A stretch of DNA of 34,330 nucleotides from Rhizobium altiplani (lineage in GTDB: Bacteria; Pseudomonadota; Alphaproteobacteria; Rhizobiales; Rhizobiaceae): contig NZ_LNCD01000055.1 of NCBI RefSeq assembly GCF_001542405.1, positions 1 to 34,330 of the forward strand, read 5' to 3'. A program made the translations under genes and the position numbers. The notes under the pieces are model-generated. The model did no database searches. It saw nothing but the letters and a program-made list of their open reading frames with translations, and was not told the DNA's origin. Below are positions 25,106-34,318 of the stretch, piece after piece; position 1 is the first letter of the stretch, and each line of letters begins with the position of its first letter.

Positions 25106-26380
25106 CTACCGCAGGAGCGCGCCGTTTTCGTGGCGCTTAACTTCCTCGATATCGTAGAAAGCTTCCCGTGAGTTGGAGCTGCTGATGACCGGTAGGATAC
25201 CCAAGTCGTCGAATTCACGGCGCAGGACGTTCCAATCAGTGCAAAGCTGTCTAGCGACCGTTATCAGCGTCCAATAGCGCTCTTTGAAGAGCTCGACGCT
25301 CCATGTCATGAGCTTTGTGCCCCGGCTGGGCGGAAGCGTTTCGTTGGCAGCGAGAGAAACCAAGCCGCTGGCCACGAGGAGCTCCAGTTTAGCCAGTGGC
25401 CGAAATGTAAAGGGGAAGATTGCTCTCTCCGCAGCGACTACGTTCGCGGGCCGCGACGCCAAGGCCATGCGAATCTCGGCGGGATCCACTGTGAGCGAGC
25501 GGAAGCCGGATGCTTTTTCCGCGCGGCTAACCCGCTCAAGTCGGCCATCCAGAAGGAGGTCCAGGATCTCCTCAAATGTTGCGCCCGCTACCTTTCTGGC
25601 GCGAAGGATATCAACCATACCCTCTATCCTCGATTCGGTTGTATTCCTACCAGATAGCCGTACCATCATAGCGTCCGCATTCTGGGCAGCAAAAAGCGGT
25701 GATATCCTTCCTCTCGGACTTCTTCATAAACGGCTTGAGAATGTGCTTTCCGATCAGCGTCTCCCAGCAATGCACGGGAAGAGCCAAATGCGGACGCGCC
25801 TCCTCGGCATAGTGAGCGGAACGGTACTTCGACATGAATTCCGCCAACTGTACCGCACCGATAAGCGATCCACTGTAGGCAACTCGCCGCCGGACGACTG
25901 TCGCAGGAGCCTGTCCATCATAGAGGGCGACATGTCGTATTCGATAGAGGCACTATAAATGGAATGCCACTTCCTTGTAGGCAGGGCTCCGAAGATGTTG
26001 TCACGCGGGCCTAGCGGAAGCCGTTCGGCGCTCACATTACGCAGGATTTCCCTAAACCTGTTGAAGTCCGAATGCTTGAGAATCCTTCCAAGTTCACGGT
26101 AGGTCGGTCCATAAATGTTCTTCCCAGTGATCCCCTTGGTGCGCGGGAGCGCGTCGTCGGCGAGCTTTCTGGCGTAGCGATCGACCGCATCGGCATATGG
26201 TGCGAGGATTTCGAACCCGCGCTGTCTCATGACAACCCACCCCTCAGCGCCGATGGGCTTCTTCTTAAAGGTTGAGCCATGAACCGCCATCGCGCCTACA
26301 CACTCACACAGTTCCGCGGCTACATGCACGGGGACATTATCGAGGAACGGGAGGTCAACGGCTTCTGTCGAAGCAGCCGT
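25106..26380 (-). pseudogene. tniQ: TniQ-family transposition protein, 5'-truncated and frameshifted
   Basis: TniQ/TnsD-like proteins choose targets for Tn5053/Tn7-like transposons. Reading from 26380: FLDNVPVHVAAELCECVGAMAVHG, then GWVVMRQRGFEI, YGPTYRELGRIL, LPLGPRDNIFGALPTRKWHS (frame 1). Near 25850 the frame shifts to YAEEARPHLALPVHCWETLIGKHILKPF. Near 25665 it returns to ATFEEILDLLLDGRLERVSRAEKASGFRSLTVDP and a long C-terminus ending at 25106. The N-terminal zinc-binding half is missing: an in-frame TAG lies just upstream at 26381-26383. Two frameshifts plus the truncation argue for a pseudogene, although sequencing error could explain the shifts. Confidence 0.6.
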
Positions 26381-26409
26381 CTACAGCAAACAAAATGAAG
26401 CTTACTTTA

Positions 26410-26459
26410 GTTCCAGGTGACTAGAGGCGCGACATTGTCAGCCAGTTAGAAACGCGACA
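26410..26459 (-). repeat. transposon end with two direct TGTCGCG repeats
   Basis: On the minus strand TGTCGCGTTTCTAACTGGC starts at 26459 and TGTCGCGCCTCTAGTCACC starts 25 bp further in at 26434. Repeated TGT-starting sites are the usual end structure of Tn7/Tn5053-like elements, where they bind the transposase. It lies about 80 bp outside the truncated tniQ, so it is probably the end of that transposon. The partner end was not found. Confidence 0.5.
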
Positions 26460-26631
26460 CTGGCGCTGATGATCAGCCCCCGATCCGGCCGGCTGGGCCG
26501 GGTTGAAAGGGCGGAGCGGGGGCGGGTGATAACATTCCCCTTCGGCTTTAGCTTTCTCACTAGCAATTGTTCTTTTACCGCTCGATACTCGCTGGCGCTT
26601 GCATGGCGCAGTTGGGGATCAAAGCCGCACG

Positions 26632-27060
26632 ATGCTTCCGGAAATCAACCTGCAAGGTGACGTCGACATCGCCGCGCTGTCACCACTTCTTCGCGGCATG
26701 CTTCTTTCGGTTGCCTATGCTGACGATGAGGGCGGCATAGGATTGACGGCGACCGGCGCCATGAACCGCAAGTTCGTGCATTGGGCCGCTGTGCACTTCC
26801 GCTGGCCAGGATTCACAGCCGAGGACCTCTACAGCATGAACAAAGTTCTCAATGAAAGCGACATGCCGCCGCTTTGGGCGGTGCGCGACATGGCCCGTCA
26901 TCTGAAGCTTCTTCGCCGGAAGAAGGATGTGCTGCTACAGTTTTTCGAAGACGTGGAATTAGCCCGACGCGATTGCTGGAGGTGCGCGACCAGATCGCGC
27001 AAGACGATGAACCTGGCTCCACGGCCATTTGCCTTGAACGGATCGAAACGATCCCCATGA
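26632..27060 (+). CDS. hypothetical protein, probably truncated
   Basis: A 142-residue frame from ATG 26632. The segment GGIGLTATGAMNRKFVHWAAVHF, WPGFTAEDLYSMNKVLNE and PPLWAVRDMARHLKLLRRKKDVLL resembles a conserved rhizobial family of unknown function with a winged-helix look. After about residue 105 the sequence becomes Arg/Cys/Pro-rich and unlike the family. From about 26950 another frame (LLEVRDQIAQDDEP, CLERIETIPMTEAAI, stop 27149) looks more protein-like, so a frameshift or a fusion of two remnants is likely. Function unknown. Confidence 0.4.
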   Translation: MLPEINLQGDVDIAALSPLLRGMLLSVAYADDEGGIGLTATGAMNRKFVHWAAVHFRWPGFTAEDLYSMNKVLNESDMPPLWAVRDMARHLKLLRRKKDVLLQFFEDVELARRDCWRCATRSRKTMNLAPRPFALNGSKRSP

Positions 27061-27257
27061 CGGAGGCAGCGATCCTGGCCTTGCTCAATGACGGCGTGGG
27101 CGCCATCGTCCGCCGCTATGAGATTATCGAGACGATCGACGTGGCTTGATTGCTCGGTCGCTTTTCAGGCGAGGCGCCAAAATAAAGAACCCAGCATGCC
27201 GAGAGGCAGGCTCCCGAAGGATAAGCCGGTTGTCGCCTTTTTTCGCGCGGATCTGCC

Positions 27258-27452
27258 TCAACGCTCGACGTCGCTCCGGTGGCGTCGCTCGCGCTGGAGC
27301 GCTGCATATCGGCGCCGCATTTCATCGGAATCAATCGTCCCACCGGTCCAAAGTGCGACCAAATTCATAAAACCCGGATCTTGATCGATGCGAATCCCTC
27401 GCGCCTTCCATCGCGCGATTACCCACTCTGCTATGTCTACTCGCGAATTCAT
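27258..27452 (-). CDS. small conserved hypothetical protein
   Basis: A 64-residue protein beginning MNSRVDIAEWVIARWKARG, with DPGFMNLVALWTGGTI and DEMRRRYAALQRERR. The start is set by GGGGAG 5 nt before ATG 27452; the frame is open further upstream but without a good signal. It looks helical and charged; similar short proteins recur in rhizobial accessory DNA. No function can be given. Confidence 0.55.
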   Translation of the reverse strand: MNSRVDIAEWVIARWKARGIRIDQDPGFMNLVALWTGGTIDSDEMRRRYAALQRERRHRSDVER

Positions 27453-27889
27453 GGCTACTCCCCTACCTTGCCAATCGATCGTGTGCAGCGAGATAGCAAG
27501 CGCCATTGTCGAGAGCAATCCAAACCCGCTATCCGGGCTCGGCGCTGGTTTCCTTGTGCTACTCCCTGCGTGAGCGAAAATGCGCATTCTTCTGCGTCAG
27601 CTCCGCGATTCTATCGAACTGGTGGCTGAAGGATCGCACCAGCTAACGAGCTCTGACGATATTGAGCGCGGCGCCGGCGTCGATCTGGGGAGGCTGGACG
27701 GCAGTGCGACGGGAAGAACAGCGCTTCTGAGCGATGAGGTCACAGCCGGCCGAGCGGAACTCAATCGACGAGGAGTTCTGTCGCCTGTTCGTCCGTCGCG
27801 ACATACAGGTCGTCATCCGTGTTCGAGAAGCGCGGTCGATCTCAAAATTGACACTGGCACTGGCAGATCGTGCGGGTGGAGGATCAAAC
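27453..27889. other. 437-bp stretch without a supported gene
   Basis: Several open frames run here on both strands, but none has a ribosome binding site or recognisable protein sequence. The only signal is the GGAGG at its end that serves the gene at 27890. Confidence 0.4.
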
Positions 27890-28441
27890 ATGTCACTTCG
27901 TGATACCTGTTACCTGCCGGTTTTCTTTCGACCCGATGAGATGGGGCGTCAAGCAGTTCCTCACATCACCCGGACAGAAGACCGGCAACGCTTTTCCTCC
28001 GCCGATATTGACCGCATCAACGCGTGCCCCCTGAACTATCGAGCGGGCAATATCCGATGGAAGACGTGCTATGGAAGACCGATCTCTGACAATTACAGGC
28101 GGTTCCTGGTGACGTTCGCGATATTTCTGCAGGAACGCGATGCTGATTTCGTGCGCGCTGTCGAGTTTTATCCTTTTCTGGTTGAGAGCACGCCGGAGCC
28201 GGTAACCGCCCGAACCCTGCGAACGCGCTCTTTACAGGCCGATCATTGTGGCCTGCTATCAGTTGATCGCGGCGGCGAGCAAGACGGTATTGAACTCGCC
28301 AACAGCCGCCAGGCGTGCCTCTATTTCACATCTTACCAGAAACACAGGCTCCTCGTGGCGAACGATGCCGTTGCGCCGACGATCGCGGGCTCACATCGCA
28401 TCGGCGCAGACGGACGCGCATTGCTCGACGCAATCAAGTAG
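27890..28441 (+). CDS. hypothetical protein
   Basis: A 183-residue frame beginning MSLRDTCYLPVFFRPDEMG, with GGAGG 7 nt before ATG 27890. It contains HITRTEDRQRFSSADIDRINACPLNYR, a hydrophobic FLVTFAIFLQERDADFVRAVEFYPFLVE stretch and ends AGSHRIGADGRALLDAIK. There is no signal peptide and no family that I recognise. The frame stays open over 700 bp upstream and through the gene, which is weak support in GC-rich DNA; the ribosome binding site is the best evidence. Confidence 0.45.
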   Translation: MSLRDTCYLPVFFRPDEMGRQAVPHITRTEDRQRFSSADIDRINACPLNYRAGNIRWKTCYGRPISDNYRRFLVTFAIFLQERDADFVRAVEFYPFLVESTPEPVTARTLRTRSLQADHCGLLSVDRGGEQDGIELANSRQACLYFTSYQKHRLLVANDAVAPTIAGSHRIGADGRALLDAIK

Positions 28442-28562
28442 CGGCAATTATTTCCGCAAACTCCTGCGCGTCGTCGCCAGAAAGAGCAAAACAGCTCCTG
28501 TTCGAACAAGGTTCGAGCGCATGAAGGCAACCCTTCCTGCTAATCTATCGAAGGAGCAACCC

Positions 28563-29000
28563 ATGTCGAAAATCCTTTTGATTTCGGCGGTGAGCGGCCT
28601 GACGCTTTGCGCCGGCTTCGCCGCCTACGCTGCCGTGAACGCGGCCCCGCAGGATGTTGCGGTCACCGCACAGTGCACCACGGACGCGACTGGCCTCGAT
28701 GGCCGGCGCAAGGCATGCGACAGCGAATGGCAGCGTGTTCAGGCGCCTGCCGGTTACGTGCTGGCGAAGGAAACGACCAAGGGTGGGCTGGTCTCGGCCA
28801 ACGGCTCCGAAACCGAGTGCCGGGTGCAGTTCGGCGATGCTATCGAGGTCATTCCCGGCCTGCCGCAGCCGACCAACATTTCTCTCCAGGCGCATGCCCG
28901 ATCTCCCAACGGCCACGCTACCGGCCGCGGCTGGGCAACCTGCAAGTATTCCGTACGTATGGTGCCGCTGCCGAAACCTGACACGAACGGCTGGCACTGA
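28563..29000 (+). CDS. secreted hypothetical protein
   Basis: A 145-residue protein with a Sec signal peptide (MSKILLISAVSGLTLCAGFAAYA, cut near residue 23 to 28) and a small mature domain with three Cys (QCTTDATG, KACDSEWQ, ETECRVQ) plus one near the end (GWATCKYSV), which could form two disulfides in the periplasm. GGAG lies 6 nt before ATG 28563. It is followed by a strong hairpin at 29018-29039, so it is probably a single-gene unit. Function unknown. Confidence 0.7.
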   Translation: MSKILLISAVSGLTLCAGFAAYAAVNAAPQDVAVTAQCTTDATGLDGRRKACDSEWQRVQAPAGYVLAKETTKGGLVSANGSETECRVQFGDAIEVIPGLPQPTNISLQAHARSPNGHATGRGWATCKYSVRMVPLPKPDTNGWH

Positions 29001-29017
29001 ACCGCTCGGGGAACGTG

Positions 29018-29039
29018 GGGCCGGGCATTAGCCCGGCCC
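29018..29039 (+). terminator. hairpin terminator after the secreted protein gene
   Basis: A perfect 9-bp GC stem, GGGCCGGGC-ATTA-GCCCGGCCC, lies 17 bp after the stop codon. The T-tract is weak (GACTTGT), so it may rely on the stem strength alone. Confidence 0.6.
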
Positions 29040-29207
29040 GACTTGTCGATGGCTCTCGCCCAAAGAGGCGAGGGGAGGGTGCCTTTTCAAAGCCCGCAAG
29101 CCTTGGTGAGTTTGACCCAGAAGCGGTCTCTTCGCCATTCTTAACGCCGGTGCGTGAATTTTTCGGCCGCACCTCGTTTCGGATGTTTGGATTGTGAGGC
29201 CGCTGGC

Positions 29208-29855
29208 ATGAACGCGACAACGCAGCTACGCCGCAACCCCAAAAACAGTCCTCAGGACGCCGTCCTGTTTGATCGCGAGCTCGAGGAGCTGCCACCGGAG
29301 TTGCGCTGGCGCGAGTGGATACTCAGGGTCGAGGCGGTGATCTTCGCCGCCGCCGAGCGGGTCAGCCGCGAGGTTCTGGCGCGCGCGGTCGACCAAAACT
29401 GCAGCATCGAGCTCTTGATCGACGACCTCCGGGATGAATTGCGCGATCGGCGTTACGATATTGTCGCAGTCGCCGGCGGCTGGCAGCATCGAAGCCGTTC
29501 GGCTTATGCCTCCGCAATCCGGGTGTGACAGCACCGACGCGTTCGTCATCAGCCTCTCTGTTCGGAACACGAGGCTGCGGTCTTGGCGGCGATTGCCTAT
29601 CTTCAGCCGGTGACGCGCGGTGACCTGTCAGATCTGTTCGACAAGGAGGTCAGCAGCGACACGGTCGCCATGCGCGACGCCGGCTTGCTCGGCTCCGGCC
29701 GGCACAGCCCCACACCAGGCGCGTCCTACACCTATGTGACGACGAAGCATTTTCTATCCACATTCGGGATGGAGATGCTACGCGACCTTCCCGACCTCGA
29801 GCGGCTGGAGGACGCCGCGCTGCTTAGCACGCTCGATGGGGCTACCGGCCCGCCG
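29208..29855 (+). pseudogene. ScpB-like chromosome-segregation protein, broken
   Basis: ScpB proteins are winged-helix partners of SMC. The first part (ATG 29208) has RWREWILRVEAVIFAAAERVSREVLARAV and YDIVAVAGGWQHRSR; it meets a TGA at 29526. The second part resumes in the same frame near 29559 with SEHEAAVLAAIAYLQPVTRGDL, SPTPGASYTYVTTKHFLSTFGM and LRDLPDLERLEDAALLS. Between them another frame (VTAPTRSSSASL) fits the expected linker better, which suggests two compensating frameshifts. The frame runs on to 30035 with unrelated residues. A plasmid-type ScpB paralogue, probably inactive. Confidence 0.6.
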
Positions 29856-30021
29856 GGAGCCATGTCGAGGAGGACGAGGAATCGTTGTCTATCGAATGAA
29901 TGGTCTGGCTCGGACGCTTCGAGGAGAGATACGGTGGAACGTCATCGAAAAGCTCGTTGGCGCCCGAAGGGGCTATCGCACTGGTCAGTGGAAGTTCAGG
30001 CCGCAGCAGCGATCATTATTG

Positions 30022-30792
30022 TCATTTATCTTTAGCTTGTTCATCAGATGATGTCGCGGCTTTCTTCAGCTTCGGCAACCCCTGTCGGAAAAGAGATACG
30101 TAGCGTCTTTGAAGTATATGAAAGCCCTTCGCCGACTTGATTTCCGGCACCACGCTTAGCAGCACGCGTGTCGCGTTCAGAAGGGCAAGCGCCATGACGG
30201 AGGCTGCATCCTCCATATCCTCGGTATCGACTTTAGGCTCGATCCGCAGTCGGTTGACGTTGTTGCGACCAAGCATCAGGTGACGGTCGATTGAGGTGAG
30301 CGAGACATGCAAGGTATCTGCGGAAAGCTCTCGATAAACGTGGGTGAGCCTCGGCAGGACGGAAGCATGCTCCGAAAGCTGCAGTTTTTTGCTCTTCGCA
30401 GGGACTTTCTTGATGAAGTCGCTCAGCGTCTTGTCTGACTCCTTGGCCAGATTGGGGTTTTTCGTGCGGAACCGAATGGCGCGCGATCGCCTGCTCGTGT
30501 CATCATCTTCCTTAAGGCGCTTAAGGTAGGTCGGATCGCTCTCCGCCATTTCGAGATGTAAGGAGCACTCGATAACGCTCCGACACGTGCTGCGAAATGC
30601 AATGTCCCGCTTGGCGTCTGCTAGCAGCAGTCCCGTAATCAGTTCGCTGAGCAGTCGGGCATAAAGAGCTAAAACGACCGATTTTACGTCTGCATTATCG
30701 GAAAATTCGAGGGAGACCTTTGTTATCTGAAGATAATCCGTCGCCTCGGCGAAATCGGCAAACCATTTTCGCCATGCTGGCCGAATTGGCAT
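30022..30792 (-). CDS. DUF5677-like protein
   Basis: A 256-residue, mostly helical protein without signal peptide or membrane segments. ALYARLLSELITGLLLADAKRD, FRSTCRSVIECSLHLEM and YRELSADTLHVSLTSIDRHL follow the pattern of DUF5677 proteins (a conserved Arg-Ser-x2-Glu helix and a later Ser/His helix). Biochemical role unknown; some members lie near defence genes. GGAG is 6 nt before ATG 30792. It lies 103 bp downstream of the AAA ATPase gene on the same strand, so the two may form a module. The family call is from memory of the motif pattern and is tentative. Confidence 0.55.
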   Translation of the reverse strand: MPIRPAWRKWFADFAEATDYLQITKVSLEFSDNADVKSVVLALYARLLSELITGLLLADAKRDIAFRSTCRSVIECSLHLEMAESDPTYLKRLKEDDDTSRRSRAIRFRTKNPNLAKESDKTLSDFIKKVPAKSKKLQLSEHASVLPRLTHVYRELSADTLHVSLTSIDRHLMLGRNNVNRLRIEPKVDTEDMEDAASVMALALLNATRVLLSVVPEIKSAKGFHILQRRYVSLFRQGLPKLKKAATSSDEQAKDK

Positions 30793-30895
30793 TCACGCTC
30801 CTTGCTTTGCGCCTTCAGGACTTCCGCGGACCGAAGTCACTCCCCAAGAAATTGCGGCGCACCGGACTTGTCGCCGGTCTGAAAGACGTCCGTTG

Positions 30896-33464
30896 TTATA
30901 CAATGGCCTTCTGACGCGTACGCAACGATTCCGCCCAGTCCGTCAGAGTCTTGATATCGGTGAGAATCTCTGAGGGTGGCGGCGGCTCCTCGTTTCTGAC
31001 ACGCGACGCATCATGGGCCTCGATAATATCGCTACACTTCTTGAATGCCGCCCGGAAAGTTTCCGCATCGGCCTCCTCAAGCGCGGATACCTTCTTGAGA
31101 TTCTTGGTGTCGATGTAATCCCGATGCCGGATTAACACGCCGGCAAACACGATCTCCTCAAGCGCCCGCTCCCATGTCGCCCGCAGGAAGCCATATAACC
31201 TCACGGCTGGAGCTGCGATACCCTTCTTCGTCATTGGCATCGTAAAGAGCCTTTGCCGCCCGTTGATCTTTCTCAAGCCTATCCACTCTGGCTTTAACGC
31301 CCGCATGGTCCCACGGAAGGCCATCGCCCACTATACCCGTGCCGTCCGGACCGCGCGATAGATTTGCCAGCCGGGTCGGAATTGTCTGCCGATAGGCGCT
31401 GTCGTTCAGATCGTTCACAAAGACGAGATCGTGGGTAAATACAATGATTTGGCGCTCCTTCGCCTCTTCGACGAGCCTTTGTGCGACTTTCCTGCGCCAG
31501 CGGTGATCGAGCGACGTAACCGGGTCATCGAAGATGAGCGCAGACTTATGGGTTGCTGTTGCCAACTCGGTAAGAAAAGCTGCCAGCGCTACGCAAGTCT
31601 GTTCGCCTTCGCTAAGCACCAGGTGGACCTTCGTCTTGGCGTTCGCGAACAGCCGAATTTGGTAGTTCGGCGAGCCGTACTGGCCGCCCGAACGTACCAC
31701 TTCGACACGGACCTTTTCTGCCGCAAGTCTGACAATCTCACTCTGAAAACGGTCGCGCATCCGCGGCGTGATGATGTCATCGGCAAGCTCATTACCGAGT
31801 TTCGTGATCGGAGTCGTGGATGTCTGCGCAAGGCATTTTGCGATGCGCTCCAGCTTGACGAGGCGGTCCACCTCCTTGGTGGCTATTTCATAAAGATCCG
31901 TCGCGGCAGCCCGGCCCTTGAGTTCGTCGAGCTCAGCCTGAAGGACCTTGCGGCCTTCGATATCGGCGGCAGCCTCCAGCTGGCCGGCATATGCGCGAAC
32001 ATCATTTTCAAGGGCGATCAGATCCGTTTCGGGAAGGGCAACCTGTGGCGACAAGACCATCGCGCCGTTGCTGGCCACATCCCTGAGACACTGAAGCCTG
32101 CGCATATCGGCCGACGCCATGAAACGCAGCACGGCGGCCGCGACGGCGGGATGCTGAATGGCAATGCGCCGGCGGATTTCGCCGATCAGCCGTATGTCGG
32201 GCCGGCGACCCCGGAACTCCTTGAGCGCGGTGTCGTAGTCCTTCTCTGCCGCGGTGGCCTGCTTTTCGGTCTCAGCCGTTAACGGCTGATGGCACAAGAC
32301 GCAGTGCTCTCCTTCCACAGCCGGAAACTGCTGCTCAATGTGCTGGGAATAATGCCGCGATGCTTCCCAAAGCGATCGCCATGCCTCAGCGCCGACGCCG
32401 GGGAACGTGGCATCTTTAAATGCGATTGTCGCCGCGAGGGTTGCTGCCGAACGCTTGGCTCGTGCATCGTCCGCCAGGATTTTCAGTGCGGCTAGGGCTT
32501 CGTCAGAATAGGCATCAACGATTTTCTTCAGGTAGCGCAGGATCCTGCCAATGCCATCGGCAAACTGGCGCTGCTCGGCGGCCGCCTCCACAGGATTTTT
32601 TGCCAGGTCCTCCACAAGCTGCTGGAGGCGTGCTCTCTCCCCATCAGCCATGACGGCGAGGGGCGTCATGGCGTCCAGCTTCGTGCTGTGCTTCAGGCCG
32701 GACATGATGCGCCCGACGGCTGTGGTTGCCTGCCAGGTCGGCTTGTCGAAGACGGGATTTCGGAGGGCCTTGAGCTGGCCTTCTTCGGCCTGGAGCAACG
32801 CCTTGATCTTCGTGCAGACGGCGGCAAGGTCGTCGGGAATGTCGAGACCGAAGGGTCGAAAGGCAACTTCGTTCTTGTCCTGGATATGGACTGCCCCACA
32901 TTCACGGTCAAACACGCTCACTGCGGAAAGCACCGGGTCAGGATTTGCATTGTCCTCCCACGAAAGGGCCGGCTGCGCCACCCCCTCGCGCGCGATCGTG
33001 AAGGTGGCGGTGGCCTTCCCGCCAAAGGTAAGGGAAAACGCGTCCGGCATGATTTCGCCGGCTTTGCGAGCCCGGCAAGCGCGCTTGAGAACGCGGCCGT
33101 ATCCAGATTTGCCGGCTCCGTTCGGTCCGTAGATGATTGTCAAACCCCGCTGCTCGAACGGAAGGGTTTGCTTGGGCGCCAACTGATTGACCCCCACGAT
33201 ATCGCCGAGGGAAACGAGCGTGATGGCCGCACCATTCCCGGGGTTGGCGGGCAAATGTTGGGCTTCGAGCGCCGAGGCGGCCAGCAGAACACCTGGCTCG
33301 CCGTGCTCCTTCTTACATAGAGCGAGGACCTCGCCAAGCGAAGCCGGGTCCAGCGTTCCTCCGGTCACGATGCGGCGAAGAGCGTCCCGCTGCCACATCG
33401 GCCGGCTCTGCGACCAGTCCAGTATCGTTTGCAGCACGGATTTCGGCGAGACAGGCTGGTGCAT
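30896..33464 (-). pseudogene. SMC-like AAA ATPase with CxxC motif, frameshifted near the C-terminus
   Basis: A large ATPase of the AAA_13/RloC/PrrC-like type, seen in phage-defence loci. Walker A is GPNGAGKS (113-120), a long helical middle holds a single CxxC (C388-VL-C391, EHCVLCHQPL) like a zinc hook, then signature LSEGEQ (618-623), Walker B ALIFDDPVTSLD (642-653) and H-loop FTHD. The main frame runs from ATG 33464 and leaves the family near 31205, ending at 31158 with unrelated residues. The next frame continues AVRLYGFLRATWERALEEIVFAGV and reaches a stop at 30896. Removing one base near 31205 joins them into about 855 residues. It may be a pseudogene or a sequence error. An IS element ends 25 bp before the start codon. 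Confidence 0.7.
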
Positions 33465-33554
33465 GATTAGAGCTTTACTACAGCGTAAACTCATAAAATT
33501 TCTTGGCATTTATCGACCGGCGTGATTCAAGGCTTCGAAATAGGGAAGCATTTG

Positions 33555-34318
33555 ATGACACGTCGTCGCTACGAACTGACTGACCACGAATGGTCGATTA
33601 TATCGCCGTTGTTACCCAACAAGCCACGCGGCGTTGCCCGCGTTGATGATCGGCGGGTACTGAATGGCATCCTCTGGCGGTTTCGAACGGGCTCGCCTTG
33701 GGCGGAAGTTCCGGAACGCTATGGCCCGCCGACGACCTGTTACAACCGCTTCGTCCGCTGGCGCAAAGCCGGGGTATGGGATCGGCTTCTTGAAGCGGTG
33801 TCCAAGGCCTACGATGGCGACATCGTCATGATCGACTCGACCTGTGTCCGCGTTCACCAGCACGCGGCCACGGGAAAAAAAGGGATGGAGACGATGGTGG
33901 CATGGGACGTTCCCGCGGCGGCCTTACGAGCAAAATCCATGCGCTCGTCGATGCCGAAGGTCGCCCGGTCAATCTGCGTCTGACTGGTGGACAGATCGCC
34001 GATTGTGCCGAAGCCGACGCGCTGACGGATGAGCTTGGCGAGGGGGACATCCTGCTGGCCGACAAGGGTTATGACACGAATGCCATACGGGCAAAGGCCG
34101 CCGAGAGAAAGGCCTGGGCCAACATCCCGCCGAAGAGTAATCGCAAGGGCTCTTTCGTATTTTCGCGCTGGGTCTATCGGCAACGTAATCTCGTGGAACG
34201 GTTCTTCAACAGGATCAAGCAGTTCCGAGGCATCGCAACCCGATATGACAAGCGCCCGGAAAACTACCTCGCCGCTGTAAAGCTCGTCGCAACAAGAATA
34301 TGGTGCCAGAGTTTATGA
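33555..34318 (+). CDS. IS5-family transposase made by -1 frameshifting
   Basis: OrfA (ATG 33555 to 33983) has RRRYELTDHEWSIISPLLP, NGILWRFRTGSPWAEVP and the first DDE Asp in DIVMIDSTCVRVHQHAA. OrfB (frame -1, to 34318) has GRSRGGLTSKIHALVDAEGRP, the second Asp in LLADKGYD, and RNLVERFFNRIKQFRGIATRYDK with the Glu. A slip at the A7 run 33875-33881 joins them as HAATGKKRDGDDGGMGRSRGG, as in intact IS427 members. All three catalytic residues are present, so it may be active. Confidence 0.85.
33875..33881 (+). promoter_or_regulatory. A7 slippery site for transposase frameshift
   Basis: GGG-AAAAAAA-GGG at the point where OrfA must pass into the -1 frame to read the catalytic OrfB. Known IS427-group elements use such A-runs. 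Confidence 0.65.

Noticed and set aside
25106..26459. CRISPR-associated transposon
   Set aside because: A TniQ relative is present, but there are no cas genes, no repeat array and no TnsB/TnsC genes in the window.
31158..31324. Programmed frameshift in the AAA ATPase
   Set aside because: No slippery run is seen at the shift point near 31205, unlike the A7 run in the IS transposase; mutation or sequence error is simpler.
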